A stretch of 64,000 nt of DNA from Reinekea thalattae (GCF_008041945.1 NZ_VKAD01000003.1:62001-126000), one strand, 5' to 3'. Counted from the first letter of the stretch, positions 20,001 to 28,301 are shown. Notes: generated by a model not told the origin, from the sequence alone. Made by a program: numbers and translations.

Positions 20001-20412
20001 CTAGGTTTAAATTAAAGCTCGCACCGCTTAAAAAAGCTTGCTCTGCTAAGGCGCGTTTGCAAAAGCCATGAATGGTAAAAATACTGGCTTCATCTAAATG
20101 CAAAATGGCTTGTCGCAATTTAAAGTCGGCTTGTTCAGCACTCAAAGTTTGACGCAATTGCACGACAGTGGCTTCTTCGCTTTGTAGCCAGTGCTGGCGA
20201 GTGTCACGTAAAAACTCACTTAACCGGCTGCGCAGTTCTGCCGTCGCGGCGTTGGTAAAGGTCATTACCAATATTTCTTGCACCGATAGGTTTTTTTCTA
20301 GCAGCAAGCGCAGGTAGAGCCGCAAAATATTGTAGGTTTTTCCGGTACCGGCGCTGGCTTCAATCAGGTGGCTTCCGGTTAGCGGCAGTGCAGTAATGTC
20401 TAACGGTTTCAT
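17026..20412 (-). CDS. recB: Exodeoxyribonuclease V subunit beta (RecB helicase-nuclease)
   Basis: 3'-5' helicase and nuclease of RecBCD, 1128 aa (E. coli RecB is about 1180). Walker A EASAGTGKTYN covers about 18-28; AVLVDEFQDTDPDQY is the helicase Walker B region, TMHGSKGLEYPIVFLP and YVAATRAKLRLY are later UvrD-type motifs. The C-terminal nuclease domain is intact: GFIDLIF and then YIADYKSN, where the D and DYK residues are the metal and catalytic positions. The ATG directly abuts the recC stop codon. There is no ptrA between recC and recB, unlike E. coli. Confidence 0.97.
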   Translation of the reverse strand: MKPLDITALPLTGSHLIEASAGTGKTYNILRLYLRLLLEKNLSVQEILVMTFTNAATAELRSRLSEFLRDTRQHWLQSEEATVVQLRQTLSAEQADFKLRQAILHLDEASIFTIHGFCKRALAEQAFLSGASFNLNLDGDSDDILLQAAEDFYRHNIDQIDFAQLHDAWPTPENFVAHWRIALTTSDDIEKPQLQAIEPKWQQFLQHWPEEKKAFIKLNVETKRINAGRLANNIEDLELINTAVAENDWQCLNNLSQDIIKRCFDGKAKEASLSSSREFISALKQQQKAALICAALEGVEFIRQRAASEKARLDQLDFNDLISQLKHSLFSSQGDALASALQQSYPAVLVDEFQDTDPDQYAILDKIYPASSEAFMCLIGDPKQAIYSFRGGDVFAYLKAKQQAKHHWSMNTNYRSSQAVVEGYNRIFLADEEQHNSRTFGFDIDYRKVDAALGSANFSDSNERSAVQWVNIEPEEMPSRGLNKAFCGSIARWCAQEIIHLLTEVNVQPAEATGEPANAIKPGDIALLVRSHSEAQLLQGALSEAGLASVFLSARDNVFNSHEAGQLHQLLQGIWHYQDDRLFVSALASHWLQLSVSQLDQLQTNEQHWATWLTRFEQWRNQWQTKGLMSMLLSVLQYGQYPFSTDSQRQLTNMLHLAELLQKESTRLREPEALLHWFAQTIQQDNRATDETSLRLDSDDDLIKIVTMHGSKGLEYPIVFLPFVSFYSQSNKTPALLRYHDRSSFQAKQSYLHSDEVIRLAAEEEAAERVRLFYVAATRAKLRLYICAANFSSFKQSSLGQTLKLNGFIKEQFPLVEPLSWLTIAETDIGQQRWQTDASQAEISVATFQGHIERDWWLSSFSSLTRNLKHNYHDQPDRDPQPVDVVELPSNELRFRLAKGAEAGNLLHDTLEQLDFNQPNFELAYQQCQTRYSSLTETFSEAELRQWLEQILHAPLPQGGKLADLSWQTTLREAEFYFPMAGGESKPLAEFIRQRRQADFQLPGHSHLKGMMHGFIDLIFQHQGRFYIADYKSNYLGSRVDDYVASQVLQNIYHSNYDVQYFIYCLALHRYLKNRLPNYQPEQHFGGVYYFYLRGMNTENSQGIYHRTVSAEELNRLDAIFSKPTELA

Positions 20413-23400
20413 TTACTGCTCCTCATCCAACAGAGTGATTTCGCTGTGATCTAAAAGCGGTTGATAAAGCCCGCGCAACTGCTGCTCTAATGCTTCAAAG
20501 TCTGGTTCGGTTGCAAAGAAATATTGCATGTAGGGATCATCCATCAGCCCGAACTTCCGTGTATCGCCATACCAGCTGTTATACCAATCTTGGCTACGAT
20601 TTTTTTCTCGTAATAGGTTAACCAGTAACTGGCTGTGTAATGGCAGCGGTTTATTCATACCTTGGCGAATAATATCGAATAAGGCTTCGAGCTGAGCTTT
20701 AGCATGTTCCGTTGGCGCGAGTTTCAGTATTTCTGTGCTGTCGTCTTTACCGCGGTACAGGCCAACCGTTTCACAGGGTTGTTGCACATTGGCGCAAAGG
20801 TGACTGAGCCATAGGGTGATAATGTCCTTACCTTTTAAGTTCGCCGGTCGCCAAAAAATTAATCGATCTTCAGTTTTTGGTAGCGTGGCAGCTAATTCGA
20901 TATTTCCCAGAACGAGGTTAAGTTTTTGCGCTGAAACTTTTTTACCGCCTAGCTCAGCCAGTTGTTGAGAAAAGCTTTGTGCTTGCTGTTTCCAACTGTC
21001 GAGCTGATCATCAATAAAGCGATGCTCGGGTAACGCACTGGCCGCTTGCAGTCGCTCGATGTAATCGTTTGGCTGTTGCAAACCAGTGAGTTGATGATCA
21101 ATTTCAGCGGCTTGGATGTTGTAACGATCAAGGTGGCTCAAGGCGAAAGGTTCACTGTCTTCTAACTCGACAGACTGATGGTTATGCAAAAATAACCCGA
21201 GTCGTTTCTCGGCAAAAAACTTCGCCGGGTGACTAAAAAATTGAATCCACTCGTTCAGGTGCCAATCGGTTTTTAACTGTTCGAATGCAGCTAGGTCGTT
21301 TTGTTGCGTTGTATCTTCTGGCTCTTTTATAAGCTCTAGCCATTGTTTATTAAACGACGGTTTAGCCGCTTGGTAGTTTTCTAAGCTAAAGGGTTGCAGC
21401 GGTACTGCGTGAATATCCCGCTCGCTATTAAATTGAAAGCGTTTGCTTAGGTAGTCGAGTAATTCGGCCAACACCAGTGACGGCGGTTTGGCTTCATTGT
21501 TGCGAACATCAAAGCCTTGGTAACTTAAGTACAGGCTTTGGCGGGCGGATAAAATAGCCTCTAAAAATAAATAGCGGTCGTCGCCACGACGAGAACGGTC
21601 ACCAAGTCTGGGTTTGTCGTGTGCCATTAAATCGAAGCCCAATGGCGGTCGGTTACGTGGAAAGTCGCCGTCGTTTAGACCCAGTAATGCAACGACTTTA
21701 AAGGGCAGCGATCGCATTGGCACTAACGAACAAACGGTAATTTGGCCGGTCATAAACTGGCTACCGGTTTGCTCTGGGCTGGCGAATGAGTTTTCTAACA
21801 CGCTGCGCATTACCGAGAGCGGAATGGTTTGCTCGTTCATTTGCGCACGGTTGGCAAATTCGGTGGCATCGTTAATGGCTTTTAAAATAGTTTGGCCGCT
21901 GCGCTCAAATTCTTGCTCACTAGACATTAGCGCTAATTGGATATTGTCGATCAAGTACTGCTGCCACTGTGTTGGCGTGCGTTCTTTGTTCAGTGTCGAA
22001 CGGGCATCTTCGAGTTGATTCAAAATATGAATCAGCTTGCCAAGCAAAATTGCATCGGCACCTTCAACATGCGACAAGTAGAGTTGCTCGCCGACAAGAC
22101 TATCTTGATCGCTAAAGGCAAAACCCAATAACAGCCTTTCTAGCCCCTGCTGCCATGTGTAGTGTTGTGTCACAGGCCCGTCGATCCATTGGCTTTTATG
22201 CTGTTGGTTTAAGCCCCAGTGGATGTTCGCGGCCTCAAGCCAATGTTCTATTTGAGCTAAGTCAGCTTCGGCCAATTCAAATTTATTGGCGATGGCAGGC
22301 ACGCGTAACCAGCTTAATATTTGGCTGACTTCGAAACGCGCATCCGGCAGGCTGAGCAATTCTAAAAAGGCGGCAACCGTTGGGTCGGCATCCTTTAAGT
22401 TTCGGTCTGCTACGGAGCAAGGCAGTGGCGGACTGGCAGCGTCGATGTTGGCAAAGCTCGGCGCAAAGACGGCATGTACAAAGGGCGCATAGTTCTCAAT
22501 ATTCGGGCACATCACCACGACATCTTTTGGTGTCAGTGTCGGGTCGCTATTAAATTGATGCAGCAGCCAGTCATGCAATGCTTGCACTTCGCGCAGTGCA
22601 CTATGGGCTTTGGCGATATGAATGCTGTCATCTAAGGGTTGCTCGCTCGGCGCTTTGCTGCCGTCTTGCAGGGTTAAAATATCCTGCTGCACTTGCGCCA
22701 AAGAGGTTGCTTGCTCGTTGCTAGAAAACACCGGTGTATCGTAATGCGCTTTGTCAGATAACAGCCGAACAAAGGCTTGGCCTTGCTGGCCTAAGCTTGC
22801 CAATAAGGGGTTGCCAGTTTCGGTATAGAGTTCTTCTAGTGGCGCAAGTGAACTGGCGCGTTGCTGCATGCGCTTTGCTTCTAGCTTGAGTAATTGCTTT
22901 TCAGATTTAATCTCGTCCCAATATTCCGCGCTCGGGTTGAGATAAAACAGGTGGATGTCGGTTTCGCAGCGCTCAGAAATTTGGTGCAAAAAGTCCAACC
23001 AGATAGGCGCTAACGAATTAATACCGAATAAATAAAAGCACGACGGCAAGGGTTCAGCGGGTGAATCCATCTGTGTTAATGCAAGGCGAATTAACCGCAA
23101 CGGGTGATTGTTATCTTGCTTAACTAATAGCCGCCAAAGCTCTGCTTGCCACTGTGCTTGTTCGGGCATTGCATCGGATTGCTCACCAGCTTCCCATTGG
23201 TCAATCCAGTCGGGCCGAAACATAAGGTACTGTTCATACAGGTCGGCCAACTGTTCGGCCAGTTGAAAGCGGCGAGCCTGTTGCAAATAGCTGGGTGCTT
23301 GCTGCCAGTAATGGGTCGGCTCGTTCATCAGCGGATTTTCTAGCACTGAGGTTTGCTGTAACAGATGGTAGATGCGCCAACTTAATATTTCTCGGCTATA

Positions 23401-23664
23401 GGTGGAGCGGTCGGGCACTTGGTCGCTGCCGATAATTTGCCGAATAAGGTCCCAAAAAAAACGTACCGGCAGCGGGTACTTCATGTTCATGCATATTTGG
23501 CTGTTGGGTAACTGTGCAATCGCCATGCTGAGCCAGTGCTGCATGCCAGGGTGCTGAACTAAAACGCTTTCACTGCTGAAGGGGTTTTGAGCGACGGCGC
23601 GGGAGACCTCATTAAATGCATAGACCAAGTTTTCCATACGATTGGAAGGGTAGGTATAAAACAT
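20413..23664 (-). CDS. recC: Exodeoxyribonuclease V subunit gamma (RecC)
   Basis: Chi-recognition and scaffold subunit of RecBCD, 1083 aa. It is an inactivated helicase-like protein, so no Walker A is expected. Recognisable RecC text includes VQHPGMQHWLSMAIAQ near residue 40 and QITVCSLVPMRSLPFKVV with LLGLNDGDFPR in the middle. The frame is open 10 codons further upstream, but the ATG at 23664 has GGAG 5 nt before it and gives the expected MFYTYPSNRME start. First gene of the recC-recB-recD operon, with a 450-nt non-coding region upstream. Confidence 0.96.
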   Translation of the reverse strand: MFYTYPSNRMENLVYAFNEVSRAVAQNPFSSESVLVQHPGMQHWLSMAIAQLPNSQICMNMKYPLPVRFFWDLIRQIIGSDQVPDRSTYSREILSWRIYHLLQQTSVLENPLMNEPTHYWQQAPSYLQQARRFQLAEQLADLYEQYLMFRPDWIDQWEAGEQSDAMPEQAQWQAELWRLLVKQDNNHPLRLIRLALTQMDSPAEPLPSCFYLFGINSLAPIWLDFLHQISERCETDIHLFYLNPSAEYWDEIKSEKQLLKLEAKRMQQRASSLAPLEELYTETGNPLLASLGQQGQAFVRLLSDKAHYDTPVFSSNEQATSLAQVQQDILTLQDGSKAPSEQPLDDSIHIAKAHSALREVQALHDWLLHQFNSDPTLTPKDVVVMCPNIENYAPFVHAVFAPSFANIDAASPPLPCSVADRNLKDADPTVAAFLELLSLPDARFEVSQILSWLRVPAIANKFELAEADLAQIEHWLEAANIHWGLNQQHKSQWIDGPVTQHYTWQQGLERLLLGFAFSDQDSLVGEQLYLSHVEGADAILLGKLIHILNQLEDARSTLNKERTPTQWQQYLIDNIQLALMSSEQEFERSGQTILKAINDATEFANRAQMNEQTIPLSVMRSVLENSFASPEQTGSQFMTGQITVCSLVPMRSLPFKVVALLGLNDGDFPRNRPPLGFDLMAHDKPRLGDRSRRGDDRYLFLEAILSARQSLYLSYQGFDVRNNEAKPPSLVLAELLDYLSKRFQFNSERDIHAVPLQPFSLENYQAAKPSFNKQWLELIKEPEDTTQQNDLAAFEQLKTDWHLNEWIQFFSHPAKFFAEKRLGLFLHNHQSVELEDSEPFALSHLDRYNIQAAEIDHQLTGLQQPNDYIERLQAASALPEHRFIDDQLDSWKQQAQSFSQQLAELGGKKVSAQKLNLVLGNIELAATLPKTEDRLIFWRPANLKGKDIITLWLSHLCANVQQPCETVGLYRGKDDSTEILKLAPTEHAKAQLEALFDIIRQGMNKPLPLHSQLLVNLLREKNRSQDWYNSWYGDTRKFGLMDDPYMQYFFATEPDFEALEQQLRGLYQPLLDHSEITLLDEEQ

Positions 23665-23898
23665 TGTCGCTCCAAAAAATAAAAAGTGTACCACGTTTTT
23701 TTACTTGGCAATCGGCAGCATCAATCACAAGGTGACGTAACAGAAATAAAATGTTGCGTTCTTCGCAATTAGGGTTGAAATCGAGTTTTTAGCTGGTTAG
23801 TCTAAACAGCGTTAGTTTGATGCTTACCTCAGCGGTAAGTCATTTTTAAATTAACACCAAACGAACTGCAATTTTTTGCGTCAATTTAGGAGAGCAAC

Positions 23899-24006
23899 AT
23901 GATTTGGACTGCGACTCAACATGCATCCACATTTGCGACTCGGATGAGTCATTGCCCCCTATTGGCTGCGAAAAATCTTAATGGCATAACTGCGCGCTTC
24001 GTTTAA
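23899..24006 (+). CDS. Possible 35-residue small protein or leader peptide
   Basis: The ATG at 23899 has a strong AGGAG at 23888-23892 with 6-nt spacing, and the frame runs 35 codons to TAA at 24004-24006. The product is rich in Ala and Thr, with no clear membrane helix or known motif. A hairpin follows 10 nt after the stop and the DUF1127-like gene begins 110 nt further on. It could be a leader peptide controlling the next gene, an independent small protein, or chance. I see no run of one regulatory amino-acid codon, which argues against a classical attenuator. Confidence 0.4.
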   Translation: MIWTATQHASTFATRMSHCPLLAAKNLNGITARFV

Positions 24007-24015
24007 CTAACCTAA

Positions 24016-24044
24016 TCGAACCGCAGGCTTTCAAAGCGGTTCGA
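24016..24044 (+). terminator. Hairpin between the 35-codon ORF and the DUF1127-like gene
   Basis: Perfect 9-bp stem TCGAACCGC / GCGGTTCGA with an 11-nt loop, followed by ATTATCTTTT. It resembles an intrinsic terminator or attenuator with an interrupted T tract. Confidence 0.5.
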
Positions 24045-24116
24045 ATTATCTTTTCTACCAAATTCTTCCTTTTGCAAGCCTTCGGTTCATAACTTAAATC
24101 CGTTTTGGAGTTTATT

Positions 24117-24317
24117 ATGAACCTAGTAAATACCTTTGCACGCATTAAAAAATTATTTTCTAAACCTAAAAAATTAACCATCAGTCGTTTAGAAAATAAT
24201 GAACACCTTGCTCGTGACATCGGTCTTGAACCTCATCGTCGCCGTAAAGGTCAGGATATCGCCTATCCAGACTCTGAGCGCTTGGTGACATTTGAAAGTT
24301 TCAAGCGAGGGCCCTAA
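24117..24317 (+). CDS. DUF1127-like small protein
   Basis: Basic protein of 66 aa starting at the ATG at 24117, which has GGAG 6 nt upstream. The segment LENNEHLARDIGLEPH near residues 30-45 resembles the LxxRxLxDIGL core of DUF1127 (YjiS-like) proteins; the N-terminal MNLVNTFARIKKLF is amphipathic and basic. DUF1127 proteins in other proteobacteria have been linked to RNA metabolism and phosphate or nutrient responses, but the function of this one is unknown. It is followed by a 14-bp perfect hairpin, so it is probably transcribed alone. Confidence 0.68.
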   Translation: MNLVNTFARIKKLFSKPKKLTISRLENNEHLARDIGLEPHRRRKGQDIAYPDSERLVTFESFKRGP

Positions 24318-24322
24318 ATGTT

Positions 24323-24361
24323 GCCAGTAAAAGCGATTTATCTTGGCTCGCTTTTACTGGC
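24323..24361. terminator. Strong 14-bp hairpin after the DUF1127-like gene
   Basis: GCCAGTAAAAGCGA and TCGCTTTTACTGGC pair perfectly around an 11-nt loop, starting 6 nt after the stop codon. The T tract after it is poor (CGACCTATTT), so it may be a terminator, an mRNA 3'-end stabiliser or part of a processed RNA. Confidence 0.65.
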
Positions 24362-24386
24362 CGACCTATTTAAATTATCAACAGAC

Positions 24387-24418
24387 AGGCGGCGCTATGG
24401 GTCAGTTTGGCGCTGCCT
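24387..24418. repeat. Second hairpin in the leader of the SDR gene
   Basis: AGGCGGCGC and GCGCTGCCT form a 9-bp stem with one G-U pair around a 14-nt loop. It ends 22 nt before the AGGA ribosome binding site of the SDR gene. Confidence 0.4.
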
Positions 24419-24450
24419 ATTATTAACCAAAAGTGAAATAAGGATTGGCC

Positions 24451-25194
24451 ATGAACAATGTTGCTGTTATTACCGGAGCCGGCCGAGGCATTGGCGCAGA
24501 AACCGCCAAACTGTTTGCAGAAAAAGGCTATGCGGTGGTGATCAATTATATTCATAACCGTGAGGCGGCAGAACAAACGGCTCAGCAGGTTCGAGATATT
24601 GGTGCGGAATGTTTGGTTGTTCAGGCCGACGTCGCCAACGCAGAACAGGTCGACGCACTCTTTCAGCAGGCTGACCAATTAGGAACCTTGTCGGTGTTGG
24701 TTAACAACGCCGGTATTTTAAATCAACAGTGTCGTATTGAAGACATCAGCGAGCAACGCTTTTTAACCATATTGCAAACTAATGTCATGAGTTGTTTTCT
24801 GTGTACCCAGCAGGCGATTAAACGTATGTCGACAAAACACGGCGGTAAAGGTGGCACCATTGTTAATGTCTCTTCTGGTGCGGCAAAAACAGGTTCGCCA
24901 AATGAGTACGTTGATTATGCGGCGAGTAAGGGCGCCATGGATTCGTTTACTCGAGGTGCAGCCTTGGAATTGGCAGACGAAGGCATTCGCGTTAATTCGG
25001 TTCGTCCCGGCTTAATCTATACCGAGATGCATGCCTCTGGCGGTGAGCCTGGCCGAGTGGATCGCTTAAAAGAATTACTGCCACTAAAGCGAGGTGGCCA
25101 AGCGCGAGAAGTCGCTGAAGCCATTTATTGGTTAGCCAGTGATAAGTCGACTTATGTCACCGGCAGCTTTATCGATGCCACCGGTGGCCGTTAA
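24451..25194 (+). CDS. Short-chain dehydrogenase/reductase (classical SDR)
   Basis: NAD(P)-dependent oxidoreductase, 247 aa. The Rossmann glycine motif TGAGRGIG is at residues 8-15, NNAG at 85-88, the catalytic serine is S142 and the YxxxK motif is Y156-K160. The C-terminal YVTGSFIDATGGR is standard for FabG-like SDRs. The ATG at 24451 was chosen over an in-frame TTG because AGGA lies 6 nt upstream. Substrate unknown; no pathway partner is adjacent. It converges with the diguanylate cyclase gene. Confidence 0.9.
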   Translation: MNNVAVITGAGRGIGAETAKLFAEKGYAVVINYIHNREAAEQTAQQVRDIGAECLVVQADVANAEQVDALFQQADQLGTLSVLVNNAGILNQQCRIEDISEQRFLTILQTNVMSCFLCTQQAIKRMSTKHGGKGGTIVNVSSGAAKTGSPNEYVDYAASKGAMDSFTRGAALELADEGIRVNSVRPGLIYTEMHASGGEPGRVDRLKELLPLKRGGQAREVAEAIYWLASDKSTYVTGSFIDATGGR

Positions 25195-25228
25195 ACCGAG
25201 CTCTTTTTCGTTGTGATTGTCAGGTCGT

Positions 25229-26455
25229 TTAGCCCGATAGTTTTACTTGGTTACGGCCTGAATCTTTTGCTTTATAAAGCGCTTTGTCTGCCAGTTTGAG
25301 AACCTTTTCAGGCTCAATGCGGCCAGAGGGTTTGGTCGCCCCGCCAATGCTGACAGTAATCTTCACTGTTTTGCTGGTGTTGTTGCCTTTAGAGCGATGT
25401 TCCGCAGAGCTGTTTTTACGTGCCGTTTTATTGCGCACATAAAACGGCGTATTGGCAACAGATGAGCAGACTTCTTCTAAAAATGGCGCGGCTTCACTGG
25501 CGTCTTTACCGGGAAACAGCAGAGTGAATTCTTCGCCACCATAGCGATAAGCTAAGCCTTTGCCGCCCACTTCGGAAATTTTTGCTGCAACCAACGCTAA
25601 AACATCATCGCCGACATCATGGCCGTAGGTGTCATTAAACTTTTTAAAGTGATCAATATCGACCATAGCAATGGTGTAGCGCCCAGAAATAGAAGCCAGC
25701 TGTTCAAATAGCGCGCGACGCCCAAGCAGGCCAGTTAGCTGGTCGCGGTAGGCTAGTTCGTGTGAGGTTTTAATGCAGGCAAATAACGTAATAATCATTG
25801 CAGCACTAAGATAAGAAGTCGAAATAAAGTCGATGTTTAACAGCATTAACGGCAACGTATTGGTTACCAAAATAAGCACTAAGCTAAGGCTGACGGCGGT
25901 TTGCTTAACGATAAACAGCAGTAATGAAATAATAAGGCAGCCTAGAGTGATAAAGAGCGCATTCCAGCTGAGGATGAAAAAGGTGGTTGGCTTGGGGGCA
26001 AAATATTGTTGAATCCAGATCAGCAGCGACTCACTAGAGCTGTTGTATAAAATAATAATGATCAGTGTTACCAGTGCAATTAGGCCATAAACAATCTTAC
26101 TTGAAGTTGCCATTAAGCCATTTTCTTTAACCAGTAGGTTGATAAGTAAACAGATCGGTACCCACAGCGATAACAGGCTATAGGCGATTAAAACCGAAGG
26201 CAGGCTTAGTGGTTGTTGTAATTTAAGTTGAATAATTGCATAGGAAGTAATGCTAATGAGGACGCTGATTAAAAGCTGGCGTTTAGAGAACTGTACTGAA
26301 AGCCAAACCGCCACTGCCGCCAGTGCGTAAGGTAATAACAGCAATGCTTCATGCACAGTACTGGAAAAACGTTGGTGGTAAAAAACCAGCGCAGTAGCAA
26401 GGAGCAGCGTTACCAGAGGCAGGATATAAAGGGTTTTGTTGGCTTTAAAACGCAT
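25229..26455 (-). CDS. Membrane-bound diguanylate cyclase (GGDEF domain)
   Basis: Predicted to make cyclic di-GMP from two GTP. Residues 1-225 contain about seven or eight hydrophobic segments forming a membrane sensor of unrecognised type. The GGDEF domain starts near 238 (DQLTGLLGRRALFEQL), with MVDIDHFKKFNDTYGHDVGD and the active-site GGEEF at 306-310, which predicts activity. The four residues at the usual I-site position are GGKG, not RxxD, so product inhibition is probably absent. An insert rich in Ser, Lys and Asn lies near 345-370. No strong ribosome binding site precedes the ATG. Confidence 0.9.
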   Translation of the reverse strand: MRFKANKTLYILPLVTLLLATALVFYHQRFSSTVHEALLLLPYALAAVAVWLSVQFSKRQLLISVLISITSYAIIQLKLQQPLSLPSVLIAYSLLSLWVPICLLINLLVKENGLMATSSKIVYGLIALVTLIIIILYNSSSESLLIWIQQYFAPKPTTFFILSWNALFITLGCLIISLLLFIVKQTAVSLSLVLILVTNTLPLMLLNIDFISTSYLSAAMIITLFACIKTSHELAYRDQLTGLLGRRALFEQLASISGRYTIAMVDIDHFKKFNDTYGHDVGDDVLALVAAKISEVGGKGLAYRYGGEEFTLLFPGKDASEAAPFLEEVCSSVANTPFYVRNKTARKNSSAEHRSKGNNTSKTVKITVSIGGATKPSGRIEPEKVLKLADKALYKAKDSGRNQVKLSG

Positions 26456-26605
26456 GGCGTAGCGGATCTCTTTTGAATGCTAGAGGTTAACAAAGTCAAC
26501 GATTATGCCCTAGCCGTAATGAAAGCGATAAATGTGAACCAAGCTACATATTACGTGTATCTGTTAGGTGAGCCAAGGCTAACTTTTTGATGAGTGGGCA
26601 GCTAT

Positions 26606-26645
26606 AGAAAAAAGGAGTAAGCCGTTGCTCTGCAAAGGCTTACTC
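26606..26645 (-). terminator. Intrinsic terminator of the arsR-acr3 operon
   Basis: On the minus strand GAGTAAGCC and GGCTTACTC form a perfect 9-bp stem followed by C and six T, about 30 nt after the acr3 stop codon. Confidence 0.85.
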
Positions 26646-26675
26646 AATGGGATAGCTAGAATATTCTGTAGAGCG

Positions 26676-27731
26676 TTAGACGTTGTAGTTTTGCTTTATT
26701 CTTAAGGCAATGTTAACCAAGGCGATCAATACCGGAACCTCGACCAAAGGGCCAATAACACCGGCGAAAGCCTGATCGGAGTGGATGCCAAAAACGGCAA
26801 TCGCCACAGCAATGGCCAATTCAAAGTTATTGCCCGACGAAGTAAAGGCGATTGAAGCGTTTTGGTCGTAGGCAATGCCCATTTTTTTGCCGACAAAAAA
26901 GCTGACAAAAAACATAATCATAAAGTAGAGCGTTAGTGGTATAGCAATGCGTATTACATCCAATGGCAGTTGCAGGATCATCTCACCTTTGAGACTAAAC
27001 ATAAGCACAATGGTGGCAAGCAATGCGATTAATGTGATTGGAGAAATACGAGGGATAAAGACCTCGTTATACCAGCGCTCGCCCTTTTTAGCGGTGAGCA
27101 GCTTTCTGCTTAGGTAGCCAGCTAAAAATGGGATGCCTAAATAAATTAAAACGCTCTGCGTAATTTGCCAAATGGTGATGTCGACCACCATCGACTGCAA
27201 ACCAAAGTAAGGCGGCAGTACTGTGATAAACAACCAAGCCATAAAGCTGTATGTGACAATTTGAAAGGCACTGTTTAATGCAACTAGTGCAGCGCCATAT
27301 TCTTTATTGCCGCCGCTAATATCGTTCCACACCAAAACCATCGCAATACAACGTGCTAGGCCGATCAGAATAACGCCAACCATGTAGCCAGGCTGGTCGC
27401 GCAAAAAGATAATAGCCAGCAAGAACATTAGGATGGGGCCGACAATCCAATTCATGATAAGTGATAACGCAATGGCGCGTTTGTCTCGCGTTACCTCACC
27501 TAGCAGGCTGTAATTTACCTTTGCCAAAGGCGGGTACATCATCAAAATTAGGCCGATAGCTAACGGAATGTTTGTAGAACCGACACTCAGCTGCTCACTC
27601 CAATTTGCCGTTTGCGGGAAGATTGCGCCGATACCGACGCCTATCGCCATGGCTAGGAAAATCCAAAGGGTTAAATAGCGGTCCAAAAAACTCATTTTTT
27701 TTGCACTGGATTTGTCTATTGCAGCGTTCAT
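26676..27731 (-). CDS. arsB: ACR3 family arsenite efflux transporter
   Basis: Inner-membrane As(III) exporter of 351 aa with ten predicted helices. ACR3 signatures are visible: [19 protein letters not shown] at the N terminus, [20 protein letters not shown] with the conserved cysteine near residue 127, and [20 protein letters not shown] late in the protein. It follows arsR after 39 nt and shares its palindromic operator. No arsenate reductase gene (arsC) lies in this operon, so the pair would handle arsenite directly or rely on a reductase elsewhere. The symbol arsB is used loosely; acr3 or arsY are alternatives. Confidence 0.93.
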   Translation of the reverse strand: MNAAIDKSSAKKMSFLDRYLTLWIFLAMAIGVGIGAIFPQTANWSEQLSVGSTNIPLAIGLILMMYPPLAKVNYSLLGEVTRDKRAIALSLIMNWIVGPILMFLLAIIFLRDQPGYMVGVILIGLARCIAMVLVWNDISGGNKEYGAALVALNSAFQIVTYSFMAWLFITVLPPYFGLQSMVVDITIWQITQSVLIYLGIPFLAGYLSRKLLTAKKGERWYNEVFIPRISPITLIALLATIVLMFSLKGEMILQLPLDVIRIAIPLTLYFMIMFFVSFFVGKKMGIAYDQNASIAFTSSGNNFELAIAVAIAVFGIHSDQAFAGVIGPLVEVPVLIALVNIALRIKQNYNV

Positions 27732-27770
27732 AAATAGTGGTCCTTTAATGTCACTGAGGATTATTGAGAG

Positions 27771-28100
27771 TTAGCACTGACCTGTTGTCATGGATCCTTT
27801 AAGCCGGCTTTGTTCTTGTGAAATCAGTGTTGGGTCTTGTTGCAGAGTCATTGCCAATAATTGGTTAACCCAAGAGCCGAGCTCAGGATTGAGCTGATAG
27901 TAAACCCACTTACCGCGTCGTTCATCGATGACCAGTTGGTGTTTTCGTAATTCGGCAAGATGACGGGAGATTTTTGGCTGGCTAATGTCTAGCGCGTCGA
28001 TAAATTGGCAGACGCAAAGTTCACCTTCGCTGTGTAGCAATAGTAGAGTTTTAAGGCGAGTCTCTTCTGCAAGGCATTTATAAAGGGTCAGTGTATCCAA
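27771..28100 (-). CDS. arsR: ArsR family arsenic-responsive repressor
   Basis: Winged helix-turn-helix repressor of 109 aa that should release DNA when arsenite binds. The metal-binding box ELCVCQF places cysteines at residues 29 and 31, followed by the recognition helix region ISQPKISRHLAELR. The start is a TTG at 28100 with AGG 7 nt upstream; MDTLTLYKCLAEETRL matches the family's usual beginning, which supports this start. A perfect 42-bp inverted repeat lies 15-56 nt upstream and is the likely autoregulatory operator. Confidence 0.93.
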   Translation of the reverse strand: MDTLTLYKCLAEETRLKTLLLLHSEGELCVCQFIDALDISQPKISRHLAELRKHQLVIDERRGKWVYYQLNPELGSWVNQLLAMTLQQDPTLISQEQSRLKGSMTTGQC

Positions 28101-28114
28101 GGGCTTACCTACTC

Positions 28115-28156
28115 AGCTGGCTTTCATATATGAAATATCATATATGAAAGCCAGCT
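28115..28156. promoter_or_regulatory. Perfect 42-bp palindrome, probable ArsR operator
   Basis: A 19-bp arm beginning AGCTGGCTTTCATATATGA is repeated exactly inverted after the 4-nt centre AATA. Each arm contains TCATATATGA, itself palindromic, so two nested dyads lie side by side. The position just upstream of arsR fits an operator overlapping the promoter. The outer AGCTGGCTTTC arms extend beyond what an ArsR dimer normally covers. Confidence 0.75.
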
Positions 28157-28301
28157 AGATTCAAACAGGCTGCGTATTGCTACGAAAGTGCCAAGAGCGT
28201 TAAGCGGATAACAAAAAGTCGACAAATCTTTGTTAGGAAACCTACGACCCTGCCGATTATGAACTATACATAAAAATAATAGTTAGCAGGAAACCCATAC
28301 T

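Larger units (their letters stand above)
23665..24116. other. Divergent intergenic region recC / DUF1127-like gene
   Basis: About 450 nt. It must contain the recC promoter on the minus strand. On the plus strand it holds a small hairpin CTTACC-TCAGC-GGTAAG (23823-23839) followed by a T-rich stretch, a 35-codon ORF with a good ribosome binding site (23899-24006) and a hairpin at 24016-24044; these are listed separately where supported. Confidence 0.6.

Noticed and set aside
21614-22018. 134-codon open frame on the plus strand
   Set aside because: Antisense to recC with no ribosome binding site or recognisable motif.
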